A model generated the notes under the pieces. It worked only from the letters and a program-made list of their open reading frames with translations. It did no database searches and had not been told where the DNA came from. A DNA stretch of 64,000 nucleotides, from the NCBI RefSeq assembly GCF_027596085.1, contig NC_072450.1:30161676-30225675 (forward strand). Direction: 5' to 3'. Positions 34,671 to 46,758 of the stretch are shown here, piece after piece (position 1 is the first letter of the stretch; the number at the start of each line of letters is the position of its first letter). The translations under genes were made by a program, and so were the position numbers. Source of the DNA: Anoplopoma fimbria (lineage: Eukaryota; Chordata; Actinopteri; Perciformes; Anoplopomatidae).

Positions 34671-35445
34671 GGCCTTCAAACTAGCTGGAATTAAACCTCT
34701 TCTTAAGAAACCCACTCTTGATCCATAGGTGTTGGCTAACTATAGACCTATATCTAACCTTCCCTTCCTCTCTAAAATCCTCGGGAAAGCAGTCGCAAAT
34801 CAGCTGTGTGACTTTCTGCATAACAATAGTTTGTTTGAGGATTTTCAGTCAGGATTTAGAGTGAATCATAGCACAGAGACAGCACTGGTGAAAATTACCA
34901 ATGACCTTCTAATTGCTTCAGACAAAGGACTTATCTCTGTACTTGTATTGTTAGACGTTAGTGCTGCATTCGACCCCATGGAGCATCTAATAGGAATTAT
35001 CAGACCAAAGTTAGTCATGGAGTTCCACAAGGGTCTGTTCTTGGACCAATTGTATTCACCTTCTAAATGCTTCCTTTAGGGAATATTATCAGAAAACACT
35101 CAATAAACTTTCACTCATTTTTTGTTATGCAGATGACACCCAGTTATATCTATCAATTAAGCCAGACGAAACTAACCAGTTCTCTAAACTTCAAGCATGT
35201 CTTAAGGACATAAAAATCTGGATGACCTGCAACTTCTAGATGTTAAACTCCGACAAAACTGAAGTTATTCTACTAGACCCAGATCACCTTCGAAATCAAT
35301 TATCTAACGATATAGTTTCTCTACATGGCATTGCTCTAGCATCCAGCACTACCGTAAAGAACTTCAAGTTATCTTTGATCAGGATCTGTCTTTTAACTCT
35401 TATATAAAACAAATTTCAAGGCCAACCTTTTTTCATTTACGTAAC
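34671..35445 (+). pseudogene. LINE reverse transcriptase of a second family
   Basis: The sequence reads '[20 protein letters not shown]' (34729 on), then '[20 protein letters not shown]' and '[17 protein letters not shown]' (palm motif A), with later broken frames still showing 'CYADDTQLYLSIKPDE' near 35125-35170 (YADD box). It ends at 'FHLRNIS' near 35445. The style ([16 protein letters not shown]) differs from the FSDDSA-type RT that follows, so it is another LINE family. It has several stops and frameshifts. Confidence 0.75.
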
Positions 35446-36005
35446 ATTTCGACACAAGGAACCGTTCTGGCTCCATTCCTCTTTTCCATCTACACATCGG
35501 ACTTCAAATACAACTCTGCTACATGCCACCTGCAAAAGTTCTCTGATGACTCTGCAATCGTTGGCCTCATCTCCGCCAGTGACAGGGAATACAGGGAACT
35601 GAACCAGGACTTCATAGGATGGTGCCGGCGGAACCACCTCCAGATCAACTCTGATAAAGATGATGGATAAGCTGTCATCCCTGATAGACAACACCTCCCA
35701 CCCCATGCAGGACACCCTGGCAGCTCTGTAAAGCTCCTTCAGCCACCGGCTGCTTCATCCCCGGTGTGTGAAGGAGAGGTACCGCAGGTCCTTCCTTCCA
35801 GCTGCTGTCAGGTTGCACAACCAACTCTGCTCCCAGCAGACCACGCACACTGTCAATACACTGTGCAATTATAACTATAACAGTTTTTTATGTCTGTACA
35901 TATAATATTTCAGTTATTGTGGATTTTTTACTGTTTTTTATTGCTTATTTATAATACTTGTTTTTATTTCATTTTATTTTTTATCTATAATCCTGCAAAT
36001 TTCCC
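35446..36005 (+). pseudogene. L2-like LINE, RT and 3' end, internally deleted
   Basis: From about 35446 the frame reads 'TQGTVLAPFLFSIYTSDF', then 'LQKFSDDSAIVGLIS' (motif C) and 'CRRNHLQINSDK'. It then jumps at about 35660 to the ORF2 end ('SHPMQDTLAAL', 'PVCEGEVPQVLPS' in another frame). The 3' UTR to about 36005 matches the LINE at 23900-24652 nearly base for base. The deletion points of the two copies differ, so they are independent. Confidence 0.75.
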
Positions 36006-36021
36006 CATTTTTCTGCTTAGT

Positions 36022-36335
36022 ACTGTGATTATATGAATAATTTATGTCATATACATTGAATGTGTTGTAACTCTGTTATGTTTTTCATTCTGTACACATG
36101 ACATCTATTGCATTCTTTCCATACTGGGAGAAGGATCCCTCCTCTGTCGCTCACCCATAGGTTTCTTCCTTTTTTCTCCCTGTTAAAAGGGTTTTTCAGG
36201 GGAGTTTTTCCTGTGCCGATGTGAGGGTTCCGGGACAGAGGATGTCGCATGTGTACAGATTGTAAAGCCCTCTGAAGCATATTTGTAATTTGTGATTTTG
36301 GGCTATACAAAATCAAATCAACTGAATTGAATCAC
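36022..36335 (+). mobile_element. ttgaa-tailed repeat, copy B (no module)
   Basis: Contains the conserved 330-bp 3' block only, from 'gattatatgaataatttatg' to 'gggctatacaaaatc' and 'actgaattgaat'. It has none of the 160-bp modules seen in the other copies. It lies directly after the LINE tail at 36005. Confidence 0.75.
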
Positions 36336-36339
36336 TGTT

Positions 36340-37028
36340 AAAGAACAAACCTGTATATTCCCCCCTCTGCTATCGCTGAGGCGGCCTGTGACGTCATCCA
36401 CTCGGCAACAAGCAGGCTGTTGACACAACACCCCAATGTCCTCCTCCTTCTCTCTGGTGACTTTAATCATGCCCCTCCGTCCTCCTGTGTACAAACCTCT
36501 TGTACATAGGCAGCCAGCTGTGACTCGCACAGTCAAACGATGGTCCGATGAAGTCGAGGAGGCTCTGAAAGACTGTTTTGACTCTACTCTGTGGGAAGTA
36601 TTCAGTGATGCCCATGGGGAAGACATCGACAGTCTCACAGACTGCATAACGGACTACATAAACGTTTGTGTTGAGAATACCGTACCCAGCAGGACTGAAC
36701 AGTGTTTTTCCAACAACCAACCTTAATCACTCCTGAAATAAAGGCCCTCCTCAAGGAGAAGAAGAGACTTTTGGGCTTCAGGAAACAAGGAGGAGCTGAA
36801 GACTGTGCAGAGGGAGCTGAGGAGGAAGATCAGGGAAGGGAAAAAAGTCTACAGGACGAAGATGGAGGATCAGCTGCAGCAGAATAACATCAGCGGGGTC
36901 TGGAAGGGCCCCAACGCGATGTCTGGCCACAAGGGGCCCAACCAACAGCCTACGGGGGACCAAAAGTGGGTGAATGAGCTGAACTTATTCTTTAACAGAT
37001 TTGATCAGTCATCCTTTTTTACTATTTA
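36340..37028 (+). pseudogene. LINE endonuclease end and linker, decayed
   Basis: 36350-36475 reads 'YIPPSAIAEAACDVIHSATS' and 'LLLLSGDFNHA' (endonuclease GDFN motif). A deletion joins it to 'PVYKPLVHRQPAVTRTVKRW' (36483 on), followed by 'FDSTLWEVFSDAHGEDIDSL' and, in later frames, 'LREL/RRKIREGKKVYRTKME' and 'WVNELNLFFNRFD' (to 37010). This is the linker between endonuclease and RT in L2-like elements. RT is absent. Confidence 0.75.
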
Positions 37029-38284
37029 ATATTCTTTACTGTTTTATTAGAGTTGACAAGGTCTGAGGCCATGTCGGATGCACGAGTCAAACTGTTTTTG
37101 ATTGGTTACTGCTGTCCTGTCTGGCCACCTATTGCCCTCATTTAAATAAAAATGTTATAACATAATATTCAAACAATTGCTCTGGAAAAAATGGACATGG
37201 GCCAATCAAAACTGGCAAAAACAAGGAGATGCACAAATGATGACTGACACCGAATACACCACAAAAATGGCATTTACTGGTATGGAGCTATTAGTAGTAT
37301 CCATCGAATCCCTGGAATCTCTAGTTTTAGGAGATGCCTCAGAGGGCTTTACAATCAGTTCAGAATACAACATTCTCTGTCTTTACTGCATACTGTACAT
37401 TAACATTCATTCATTATGTATTACTTTGCACTATTTGTATTGTTTACAACCTACATAACACTTAAATTGTCCACCCTGTCTCCTAAAAATTACGAATTAT
37501 GAAACTAAAACGCATTCTCAATTATGTTTGAGCGGAAACGTATTATCTCGCCGATTACGTTTGTGTTTGACGTATTACAAATATGTTTCTAATCAACATA
37601 TATTTGCCGTTTGTTTTCTTGCTTGCCTATAATGAACTTGACCACGCGCCGGGCTGTTATTAATAGGAAAAATCAAGCTATTGTCTTTTTCTGAGATGAG
37701 AGGTGCTTATAGGAAGCATTGTTTTGTGACAGCGTTTGCCTATAACATGCGATCGCTAACAAACCTGACCCCCGTTACTCATTTTAATTAATGGGTTAAT
37801 TTAATTAGCGTATATTTTGTATCTCCTCCATATAATGACAGCATTAGCTGTCTGCCAGTGATGTGAGGAACTTTTAGTGTATACTATAACAGTAGCATTT
37901 TTCACCAAAACGGTTTCGATACATACACTTCGTCATTGGGGATTCCCAAGTGACCTCATACATAATACAGTCCATGGCCGCATGAGAGAAGTACATAGGG
38001 ACACCCCCATCACCTTTGTTTACTTCAGAACAAAGCCTTCGGAGTTATGTTCTAATAATTATTCACTATCACTGATGCTTTTATAGACCTACTCATAGGA
38101 AGCAGGGGTTGCTTACTACCTTAAACGGTTATCCTGCTAGGATTTAATTTCCTTCCGGATCCATTGGATTCATTATTATGCTTGTTAATGTTAATTAATC
38201 ACAGGTGTTTTGGTCGTTTCACGTCCAACCTTTTTTTTTCATTCCACGTTTATGCAAGCGTTTTAGATTTTTAGGATGTATTGC
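37029..38284. other. Noncoding stretch with a repeat micro-fragment
   Basis: Mostly anonymous. 'gcctcagagggctttacaat' at about 37337-37356 is a small inverted piece of the conserved block of the ttgaa-tailed family. No gene supported. Confidence 0.4.
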
Positions 38285-38545
38285 AAGCTTGTGATCCCAT
38301 GGTCATTGTCAAGCCCTACACCCCCGCCCGACCACTTCGCTCTGTTGCCTCGGGGCGATTGGTTGCCCCGTCGCTCAGAGGTCCCTGCGGCCGATCGACC
38401 CGGTCACGGCTTTTTCTGTCCTGGCCCCACAGTGGTGGAATGAACTCCCCACTGACATCAGGACAGCAGAGTCGCTGCCCATCTTTCGGCGCAGGCTGAA
38501 AACTCACCTCTTCAAGAAGTACTACCCTGAGCCTTACACTTAGCA
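38285..38545 (+). pseudogene. LINE ORF2 C-terminal end
   Basis: A plus-strand frame near 38400-38540 encodes 'WWNELPTDIRTAESLPIFR' followed by 'RLKTHLFKKYYP', the last residues of ORF2 in a third fish LINE family, and then a stop. The 3' UTR is interrupted at 38551 by a ttgaa-tailed repeat and resumes at about 39088. Confidence 0.7.
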
Positions 38546-38551
38546 CTTATT

Positions 38552-39087
38552 CAATTCAATTCAATTCAATTCAATTCAGTTTATTTTGTATAGCCCCGAA
38601 TCACAAATTACAAATTTGCCTCAGAGGGCTTTACAATCTGTGCACATGCGACATCCTCTGTCCTTCCCTCACATCGGTACAGGAAAAACTCCCCTAAAAA
38701 CCCCTTTAACAGGGAGAAAAAAGGAAGAAACCTATGGGAGAACGACAGAGGAGGGATCCTTCTCCCAGGATGGACAGAATGCAATCGATGTCATGTGTAC
38801 AGAATGAACAGCATTACAGAGATACAACACATTCAATGTATATGACATAAATGATTCATATAATAAGACTACTTATAATAACAGCAGCAATTATTACAGT
38901 AGAATTATAGTTATGAAAATAGGGATAGTAATGTGACTGATAATAATAATGGAAGTAGCAGTGGGTGTCAGTCGGCTCACAGCAGGAGGCACGACTACGG
39001 TCCAGGTACCACAACGATTCATGGAAACCTCCAGAACGAGAAAGCAAAAGGGCTTCAGGGTGGAAGTAAAGCTAAAATGCTTAATGG
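38552..39087 (-). mobile_element. ttgaa-tailed repeat, copy C (one module), inserted in LINE tail
   Basis: In plus view it starts with 'caattcaattcaattcaatt' (tail), then the conserved block (to about 38930) and a single 160-bp module ('cagtgggtgtcagtcggctc' to 'ttcagggtggaagtaaagc'), ending near 'cttaatgg'. 'ttatt' flanks it on both sides (38547-38551 and 39088-39092), consistent with a 5-bp target duplication. The host LINE 3' UTR continues on each side. Confidence 0.75.
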
Positions 39088-39310
39088 TTATTGTATTCGT
39101 ATTAGTTTGTTGCACTTATTGTATTTGTATTAGTTTGTTTCTGCACTGTACTTTTGCTCTGGTTTATGCTTTTAGATGCTTGTTTAAGAAAGGAGATGCA
39201 CTTATGACTTCTGGTGACTAGTAGTTCTCTTGAATACCCATGTTGAATACACTTATGGTAAGTCGCTTTGGATAGAAGCATCTCCTAAATGACTGTAATG
39301 TAATGTAATC
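39088..39310 (+). mobile_element. LINE 3' UTR and tail
   Basis: Continues the LINE of 38285-38545 after the inserted repeat. It ends 'gtaagtcgctttggatagaa', 'gcatctcctaaatgactg' and (taatg)n, a tail very common in teleost LINEs. Confidence 0.75.
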
Positions 39311-39632
39311 CCATTTGCAGCTTTAACCATTTGATGTGTTTGCACCACAGACTGTATACAATAACGTTCACACTTTTGTCTGCATTGATCACGACACCAT
39401 CGCACTTTGCACATATATTTGCTTTACATGTTTAACTGGGAATATTTTCACGTGGGACAGGAAGTACGTCACTTCCCTCGTCTTCCTCGTCATCGCTTTT
39501 GCGTACCAGACAATGCGTGGCTCCACGAACCAGACAGAATAGCGACCCCACGTGTGTCTACATTGAAAGGACATCTTCATTCTTGAAAACAGGTTACCAG
39601 GTTTCTGAAATATTTTAAATTCACCAGTATTC
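39311..39632. other. Noncoding stretch
   Basis: Nothing recognised between the LINE tail and the Tc1 left end. Confidence 0.4.
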
Positions 39633-39634
39633 TA

Positions 39635-40793
39635 CAGTGGGTACGGAAAGTATTCAGACCCTTTAAATTTTTCACTCTTTGTTTCATTGCAGCCATTTGC
39701 TAAAATTGAAAAAGTTCATTTTTTTTCGCATTAATGTACACTCAGCAACCCATCTTGACAGAAAAAAACAGAAATGTAGAAATTTTTTCAAATTTATTAA
39801 AAAAGAAAAACTGAAATATCACATGGTCATAAGTATTCAGACCCTTTGCTGTGACACTCATATTTAACTCACATGCTGTCCATTTCTTCTGATCCTCCTT
39901 GAGATGGTTCTACTCCTTCATTGGAGTCCAGCTGTGTTTAATTAAACTGATTGGACTTGATTAGGAAAGGCACACAACTGTCTATATAAGACCTTACAGC
40001 TCACAGTGCATGTCAGAACAAATGAGAATCATGAGGTCGAAGGAACTGCCCAAGGAGCTCAGAGACAGAATTGTGGCAAGGCACAGATCTGGCCAAGGTT
40101 ACAAAAGAATTTCTGCAGCACTCAAGGTTCCTAAGAGCACAGTGGCCTCCATAATCCTTAAATGGAAGAAGTATGGGATGACCAGAACTCTTCCTAGACC
40201 TGGCCGTCCAGCCAAGCCTTGGTGAGAGAGGTAAAGAAGAACCCAAAGATCACTGTGGCTGAGCTCCAGAGATGCAGTAGGGAGATGGGAGAAAGTTCCA
40301 CAAAGTCAACTATCACTGCAGCCCTCCACCAGTCGGGGCTTTATGGCAGAGTGGCCCGACGGAAGCCTCTCCTCAGTGCAAGACATATGAAAGCCCGCAT
40401 AGAGTTTGCCAAAAAACACATGGAGGACTCCCAAACTATGAGAAATAAGATTCTCTGGTCTGATGAGACCAAGATTGAACTTTTGGCGTTAATTCTAAGC
40501 GGTATGTGTGGAGAAAACCAGGCACTGCTCATCACCTGCCCAATACAATCCCAACAGTGAAACATGGTGGTGGCAGCATCATTCTATGGGGGTGTTTTTC
40601 AGCTGCAGGGACAGGACGACTGGTTGCAATTGAAGGAAAGATGAATGCGGCCAAGTACAGAGATATCCTGGAAGAAAACCTCCTCCAGAGTGCTCAGGAC
40701 CTCAGACTGGGCCGAAGGTTCACCTTCCAACAAGACAATGATCCGAAGCACACAGCTAAAATAACAAAGGAGTGGCTTCGGAACAAGTCTGTG
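39635..40793 (+). pseudogene. Tc1 transposon, left end and truncated transposase
   Basis: The left inverted repeat starts after TA at 39635 ('cagtgggtacggaaag'). A 16-bp word 'agtattcagacccttt' is present at 39649-39664 and again at 39832-39847, the direct-repeat pair of IR/DR-type Tc1 ends. The transposase starts at 40010 or the in-frame ATG at 40022. It shows a paired helix-turn-helix domain ('LPKELRDRIVARHRSGQG', 'VPKSTVASIILKWKKYG'), a GRP-rich linker, first Asp in '[11 protein letters not shown]' (about 40456) and second Asp in '[11 protein letters not shown]' (about 40734). Frameshifts occur near 40220 and 40520. Sequence breaks off at 40793, before the third catalytic residue and the right inverted repeat. 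Confidence 0.9.
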
Positions 40794-41835
40794 GGTTATT
40801 TGTTTAAAATGTTAGGTTAGTTAAACTACCAAACTAGAACACATCGAAACTAAGAAACAAAGGAATCCGAAATCTTGGCAAAATAAAAGCCATAAAATCA
40901 AGCCACACCATGGTACTTCACGCCTATCCTGAACAGATAAAACCAAGAGATTTCCTTTGTTCGCTCTCTTGTGTTTTTCATTGTTCGTTTATGTTAGGTG
41001 TACGTTTTTAGTCTAACGGAGATCCTAACACGTGACCGTTATTTTATTTTTAGAAACAGCAGTTTTGTCAGTATTTTTCCTCCTCAAACTCCTTGAAGCA
41101 TCTTAGAATTATTCTTCTAAGCAAGCCTTATTTTATTTTAGTGAACATCTGTTGATCTCGTGAGATTTCAACTTTAATTATTAGCGTTTAGGCCAAACGA
41201 GATTAGTTAGAGAATATCAACGAGTAGCCTGAGTTAACAAACTATTCGGAGCTATATCCCTCTCCAAACACCGGACCGGATCCAACGCCCGTCTTGAAGC
41301 AAGACACAAAGAATTCAGAGACTGTTGCCTGCTGACTGAGTGAGGACCCCGGAGCCAGCGGAGAGCCCCCGGTCTGTGAACCCTCAACTTCACCCTCTTC
41401 ACCTCCGACAGACCGGAAAGTCCGACAGCAGAGCTGAAACCACCAGGACCGCTGAAGCAACGGCAGGGACCCGCAAAAGGCATCTGGACCCCTCGGCACA
41501 AAGTAGGAACAATCAACGTTACTGTGATCCAGAGTTGGTGTAGGAGATATAGAAGCTCTGAATAATTATATAGATTGACCGGGTAGAGTAGGGATCAGAG
41601 AAAGAGGAGTGTGCAACTTTTCTTCACTATTTGATATAATATTGCCTGATTATTTGAAATCCATTCATTCATGTTTTGTATTCTTCTTTAATTAATAATC
41701 CTGTCGTACATTCATTTAATTACCTTTTTAATAAATTACTCATTTATCGCCAAGTCTGTCATATTGATTCAAAAGGTGGGAACTATAAGGTCACTGAAAT
41801 CAGGACTTACGCCTGAGATATTGAGACTGGATAAT
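40794..41835. other. Unclassified element joined to the Tc1 break, LTR-like
   Basis: The Tc1 sequence stops at 40793 and about 1 kb of different DNA follows. It has a TG start ('tgttaggttagttaaac', 40809) and an aataaa at 41732-41737, and ends with 'gtctgtcatattgattca' at about 41772. It resembles a long LTR, but no second copy, primer site or coding region is visible. The same sequence continues after the SINE insertion at 42225. Confidence 0.3.
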
Positions 41836-42224
41836 TTGTTACCAAATTCCATCCATCCATCCATTTTCCGTAACCTGCTTATCCAGTTAAGGGTCGCAGG
41901 GGTGCTGGAGCCGATCTCAGCTGTCAATGGGCGAAGGCAGGGTTCACCCTGGACAGGTCGCCAGTCTGTCGCAGGGCTGACATATAGAGACAGACAACCA
42001 CTCACACTCACATCCACACCTACGGGCAATTTAGAGTCTTCAATGCACCTAAGCTGCATGTCTTTGGACTGTGGGAGGAACCCGGAGAGAACCCACGCTG
42101 ACACAGGGAGAACATGCAAACTCCACACAGAGGGTTGTCTAGCCCGGGAATTGAACCCGGGCCCCTCTTGCTGTGAGGCGACAGTGCTAACCACTACACC
42201 ACCGTGCAGCCTTGTTACCAAATT
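41836..42224 (-). mobile_element. tRNA-headed SINE with 13-bp target duplication
   Basis: The body is 41849-42211, flanked by perfect 13-bp copies 'ttgttaccaaatt' (41836-41848 and 42212-42224). Read on the minus strand the head has an A box ('ggtgtagtggttagc') and B box ('gggttcaattcccgg') of RNA polymerase III type. The body includes 'gtttgcatgttctccctgtg' and 'acctgtccagggtgaaccct', and the tail is (tgga)n (plus-strand 'tccatccatccatcca'). The clean duplication marks LINE-mediated insertion. Confidence 0.9.
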
Positions 42225-42812
42225 ATTGATCGTATTTTTATTTGTTTCTTCTATTCAGAAGTGGTGCCCCGCAATTTTTAACGTAAGCAATATTTTTATT
42301 TTAACGTAGTTATTAACAACGCTACACTGTGAATTACATAGAGAGAGATGCAAAAAAACAGAGTCAAATTCCTTGTATGTGTACGAATACTTATTAAACG
42401 TTATTCTCATTCTTATTTATGCTCTCGCTTCCTTAAAAAATGTCTGTGTATCCATACAAAAACTAAATACATTGAAATCAATTGGGTTGCAAATGAAGAC
42501 CATTGACCAAGCTATCTAACAATGGCAGCATCACATAAGCCCACTTAAACATGTACATACCAGGAGCTAAATGATGCAACAGCTAACATTAGCTTGCTTG
42601 CTAATTAAGTCTAGTCAACACTGTTACCCCAGGCTAATATGCTTGTTGACATGTACTATTAATGGTAGTTCTCCAGCAGAAATGTAAGATATGTAGTTAG
42701 GGTTTGCTTAGCTATGTTACTTAATAAACTAGTGGTTCTCAAATTTAGGGCCAATACACTCACAAGAGGATGTTACCCAACCCCGCCCACTCCCTCAGTC
42801 TCTCTACATCCA

Positions 42813-42814
<2 letters not shown>
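42225..42814. other. Continuation of the unclassified element, then noncoding
   Basis: Resumes the sequence broken by the SINE. A hAT-terminus-like 'agtggttctcaaattt' lies at about 42731, but no matching end could be fixed. Confidence 0.35.

Positions 42815-42881
<67 letters not shown>
42815..42881. repeat. (CA)33 microsatellite
   Basis: About 66 bp of uninterrupted CA dinucleotides. Open frames across it are repeat artefacts. Confidence 0.97.
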
Positions 42882-42883
<2 letters not shown>

Positions 42884-43728
42884 ACAGGCAGCAGCAAAGG
42901 TTATGTGTGGTATATTCTTTTTCTTGTGTCAGAAAGATGTGGGGCTAGACAAAGCATTCCAAGCTAAAGCCCCATGCTGATGACACCACTGCTCTAAAGC
43001 CAAACTTATTCTTGGTTGCTTGACCCTTTAAACTTTATCAAATGGAAGCACTCATCTTTTTATGCATAAATGGTAGAAACCGTTCCAAACATTTATATAA
43101 TCTGGACTCTAATGTTTATCTCTCTCTTTGACATAACATTAACATTGATACCTTTTTTACATTCTGTTGATAATGTTGATCTTTTTTAACTTACACATAT
43201 CACCCAAGTTTTGAAAAAAATGTTAGCCATTATCAGCATGATTATCTGTCATATATGCTTTCCAGAAACAGATAAAAGAAAAAGTAAACTGTTTATTATT
43301 GAAATGATTGGATAGAAAAGTGTGACCTTAGCAGAGCTTGTGGGAGTCACTTGTTTTTTTGAAGGGCAGATCCTTCCCAGCTCCATCTGACCATAGGCTA
43401 TGTATACTGACTTTGCTGATGGTAGCTGGTGCCTGTAGTAGGCTGAATATATTTTGATTTTTATAATAATATTGATTGACGGTTTACAAGCTATTATTTT
43501 GAGTCAAAGGTATTTATTTAATGTGTTTATTTTGGTCATAAGCCATTCTCATTATTTCCCTATTTTGTGTATCATTGTGACTTTGTTTTCTAACAGTTTA
43601 CAGGATTCTATGGTCTAAAACAATACATGATTAATCTATCATCCTGTGATCAGTGTATTTTGGTGAGCCGGCGACCAATTGTTCTGGTCTGCATCAGGTC
43701 TGTAGGGGGCGCAGTGTGTTTGCTCTTC
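42882..43728. other. Noncoding stretch
   Basis: No gene or repeat I can support. Confidence 0.4.
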
Positions 43729-43810
43729 AGATCAACTCATGTCATGAAGAAGAGACACAGCGTCGGCTGATTATTAATTCATTTAATGATAATTTCAACC
43801 CTTTTACAGG
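43729..43810 (+). repeat. 82-bp exact direct repeat, copy 1
   Basis: Identical over all 82 bases to 44619-44700, from 'agatcaactcatgtcatgaa' to 'tcaacccttttacagg'. Flanks differ on both sides. Intervening DNA (43811-44618) has no open frame of note. Confidence 0.95.
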
Positions 43811-44618
43811 TAAATACTGATAACAGATGGCTCACGGTCGATTATATATGTGTTGGGCATAATGGGGAATGTATTGAAGGGCATCAGCATTTTGAAATGG
43901 TCATGTTAGAGGGTTTATTCAGCAAAAGATGATTGTTTGAGAACCACATGGTGGCCGGCGCCATCTTTCACAATACAGTGTGGTGCGTCGCTGCATGGCG
44001 TGTAGGCCTGGTTTACATGCATTTAATCCATTTTGGTTGTGTATAAGTACAATGTGAAGGTCATGAGTATGCTACAAGCTAAATACATTTGTCAAGTGGA
44101 AGCTAAAAGCACTGTTGCATTTAAAAGAGAATGAGCAATTCTTTAAAGAATAAAGTGGTCATGTAAAATATAAATGGAATAACTTGGGGTTAAAAGGGAT
44201 AAAAACAGTTTGATGAGTAATGCATTTATAATATTACAGTTAAAATGGAACAATACATGATGTAGCATTGCATTTAAGAACATTTGCTGCACTTAATTAT
44301 TTTGTTCTGGTATTGTAACAATTGCAGTGTTGAACCTATACTTAAGTGCCTTCTTTAATGGGCTAGTGCCTTTACTAATGTTCGTGAGTATGATGCCAGA
44401 GTTATAGAACCAATGGTACTTGGTACAGTTGATTTAATTGAGGCTACGGATATTTTCTGATGAATGTTATTTTGGAATAGTTGATGATAAAATGGAAACC
44501 GGGTTATTACAGTAGTGTTGTTGACATGATGCTGCTAAATAATTGTGAATGTATATGGAAGAATGTGAAATTGATTATTGTGAATGTGTTATTGCCATGG
44601 TGAATTTGTTATATAAAA

Positions 44619-44700
44619 AGATCAACTCATGTCATGAAGAAGAGACACAGCGTCGGCTGATTATTAATTCATTTAATGATAATTTCAACCCTTTTACAGG
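44619..44700 (+). repeat. 82-bp exact direct repeat, copy 2
   Basis: Second copy of the segment at 43729-43810, in the same orientation, start to start 890 bp apart. Confidence 0.95.
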
Positions 44701-46755
44701 GGTGCTACACCTGCAGCTATAACCCTTAGCCTATATGCAGATTGAGCCAGACACTTTCCTCATGCTGCAAGGAGGATTTCAACCTCTGTTTCTGAGAGCA
44801 GTGTTCTCCACTTTCCACAATTTCACTCGAATGTAAATACATCTGCTCAAGCTCTCCATTCTCCCTCCCCTCCCCCTCTCGTCCCAAGTTAGTGCCTCAC
44901 AGAGCGTCGCTGTCAAGTCACATTTACTTGGAAAATGCTTTTAACTAATATCTTTGCTGCTAAGTGATTTACATAAAAGGATACATAAGTGTTTGACCAA
45001 TATGCACAATTTTACACAAACCCACTTGTGTGTTTACATGTTATCATGACTGTGTATGTGTGTGTGTGCTTTAAACTTCCCTGGGCTTTTAATGCACAGG
45101 AGGGATTTGGCAGTGAAAAGAATATAATCCATTTGCCTCCAGCATTTTCCTTGAAGGCCGGCCCCCAGCCCCGGAGCAGACCTGCATCTCTGTGAGTGAA
45201 GCTGTCCTGACAATGAGTCATATGGCATGCCTCAGTCTGCTTCACCTATCAACATTAATAACATGCTTTTCACGAGAAGTGCAGGTCAGTGTTAAGCTGT
45301 TCCCGGTGAGCATGCTTTATCTGGAGGATCAGCAGCAGTGCCTGGGTTTAAATGGGTCAAAAATCCCAGACCTACCATCCAGAGCCACTAGAGCCGACTG
45401 TACACAGCATCTGGCCACATCAATAGTCTTGCACCTGCTGCAAAGGAAGACTTTCCGTAAAAAACTTACAATATATGCTATATTTTAGGTTCTTGCTAGA
45501 ACTAATTCACCAGCCTGGTATTCAAAGCTACAAGCTGTTTTCTTTGATTGCCATTGCACCTATTTGCTTGTATCAGTAATAATAAATCTGCTTTCCTTTG
45601 AGTAAACCTTCAGTGTATAAAATTGATATATCATTGGGTATTATTTGACAAGCTTTTTAAATGTTGTATTCCGGGGTATCTACTCATCCCTATTGAGGCT
45701 ATTAGTTATATGATAACAGCATATTTATGTGCTTACTACCCTGAGCAGTGTTGTGTGTGAGCCACACCGTTTGTGGCCGTAGCTGCTGCATCAAGCACTA
45801 CAGTTTAACAACAGTCTGATGTATTTAGGGCTGTAATAAAAAAAATGTCAGGAGTTGTTATCAAGTTTGCAGAAGAGTGCTGAGCTTTGAAGCAAATTTT
45901 AGAAATTGGCAAATCAGTAAAATTAGTGAGTCCACCATTACGTAGCCGACCTGAGGGGCCTGGCCAGCCTTTGTGAGTTTGGGGAACTGGTGGATTCTGC
46001 ATGTTCATTTGAAACATGTTTTTCTGCAATTTCCGGGTTTCTTTCCTCTCATTTTCTGTCGCAGTATTGGTTCTACATTGGGCAAGCTTCCCAGAGGCAA
46101 AACATACACTGGTACTGTATGTGGAAACAGTCTCCTTGTATTTGCAATTGAAAAGCCTTTATATAAGATATTTTCCACTGTTTGGGCCAGGATGTAGGCT
46201 CAAACTGTATCTCACAGAATTCTACGCTTGCAAATATTACATCATGTTGTAATATTGCATCTGTTGCCCAAAGCAGCAGCATTAAATATAACATTCTGTA
46301 GGATTAAACATAAAAACACACTTTCTCCAATCCAACCATAATCGTTAGTAATGAGTTTTAAAACATTAACACCAAGTATTATTTTCTTAAAAACACAGAA
46401 AATAAAAAGAGTTTCCGATCCACTGGGTACTCTGGTCATGCATTTTTTTATTTTATCAGTCAAACAGTTCAGGTGTTTAAAACAGACTCACAATGTATTT
46501 TGTATGTTTTTCTAGTGGCAGTTAATGTAGCTTGGTTATGATGTAGATATTAAAATATTTCAGGCTGAGGTTAGCTTAAGGTATCTGTCTCAGATATTTC
46601 TTCCTGGAACAGACACAGTCTTTGTGAATGTTGTTTCACAATCACTGTCATTGCACCCCTTATGCTGGAGTTTGATTTAATCATAATAGACTATCACTAT
46701 CGATTATCTAAATGTTTGAATATAACTAAGTGTTTGAATATAACTAAATGTTTGA

Positions 46756-46758
<3 letters not shown>
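44701..46758. other. Noncoding stretch
   Basis: No gene supported. A short (TG)n tract is at about 45053-45068. Frames of 70-100 codons (for example 45192-45488 plus) show no domain or splice context. Confidence 0.4.

Noticed and set aside
42714..42980. Two overlapping plus-strand frames with His-Thr runs
   Set aside because: Translations of the (CA)33 microsatellite.
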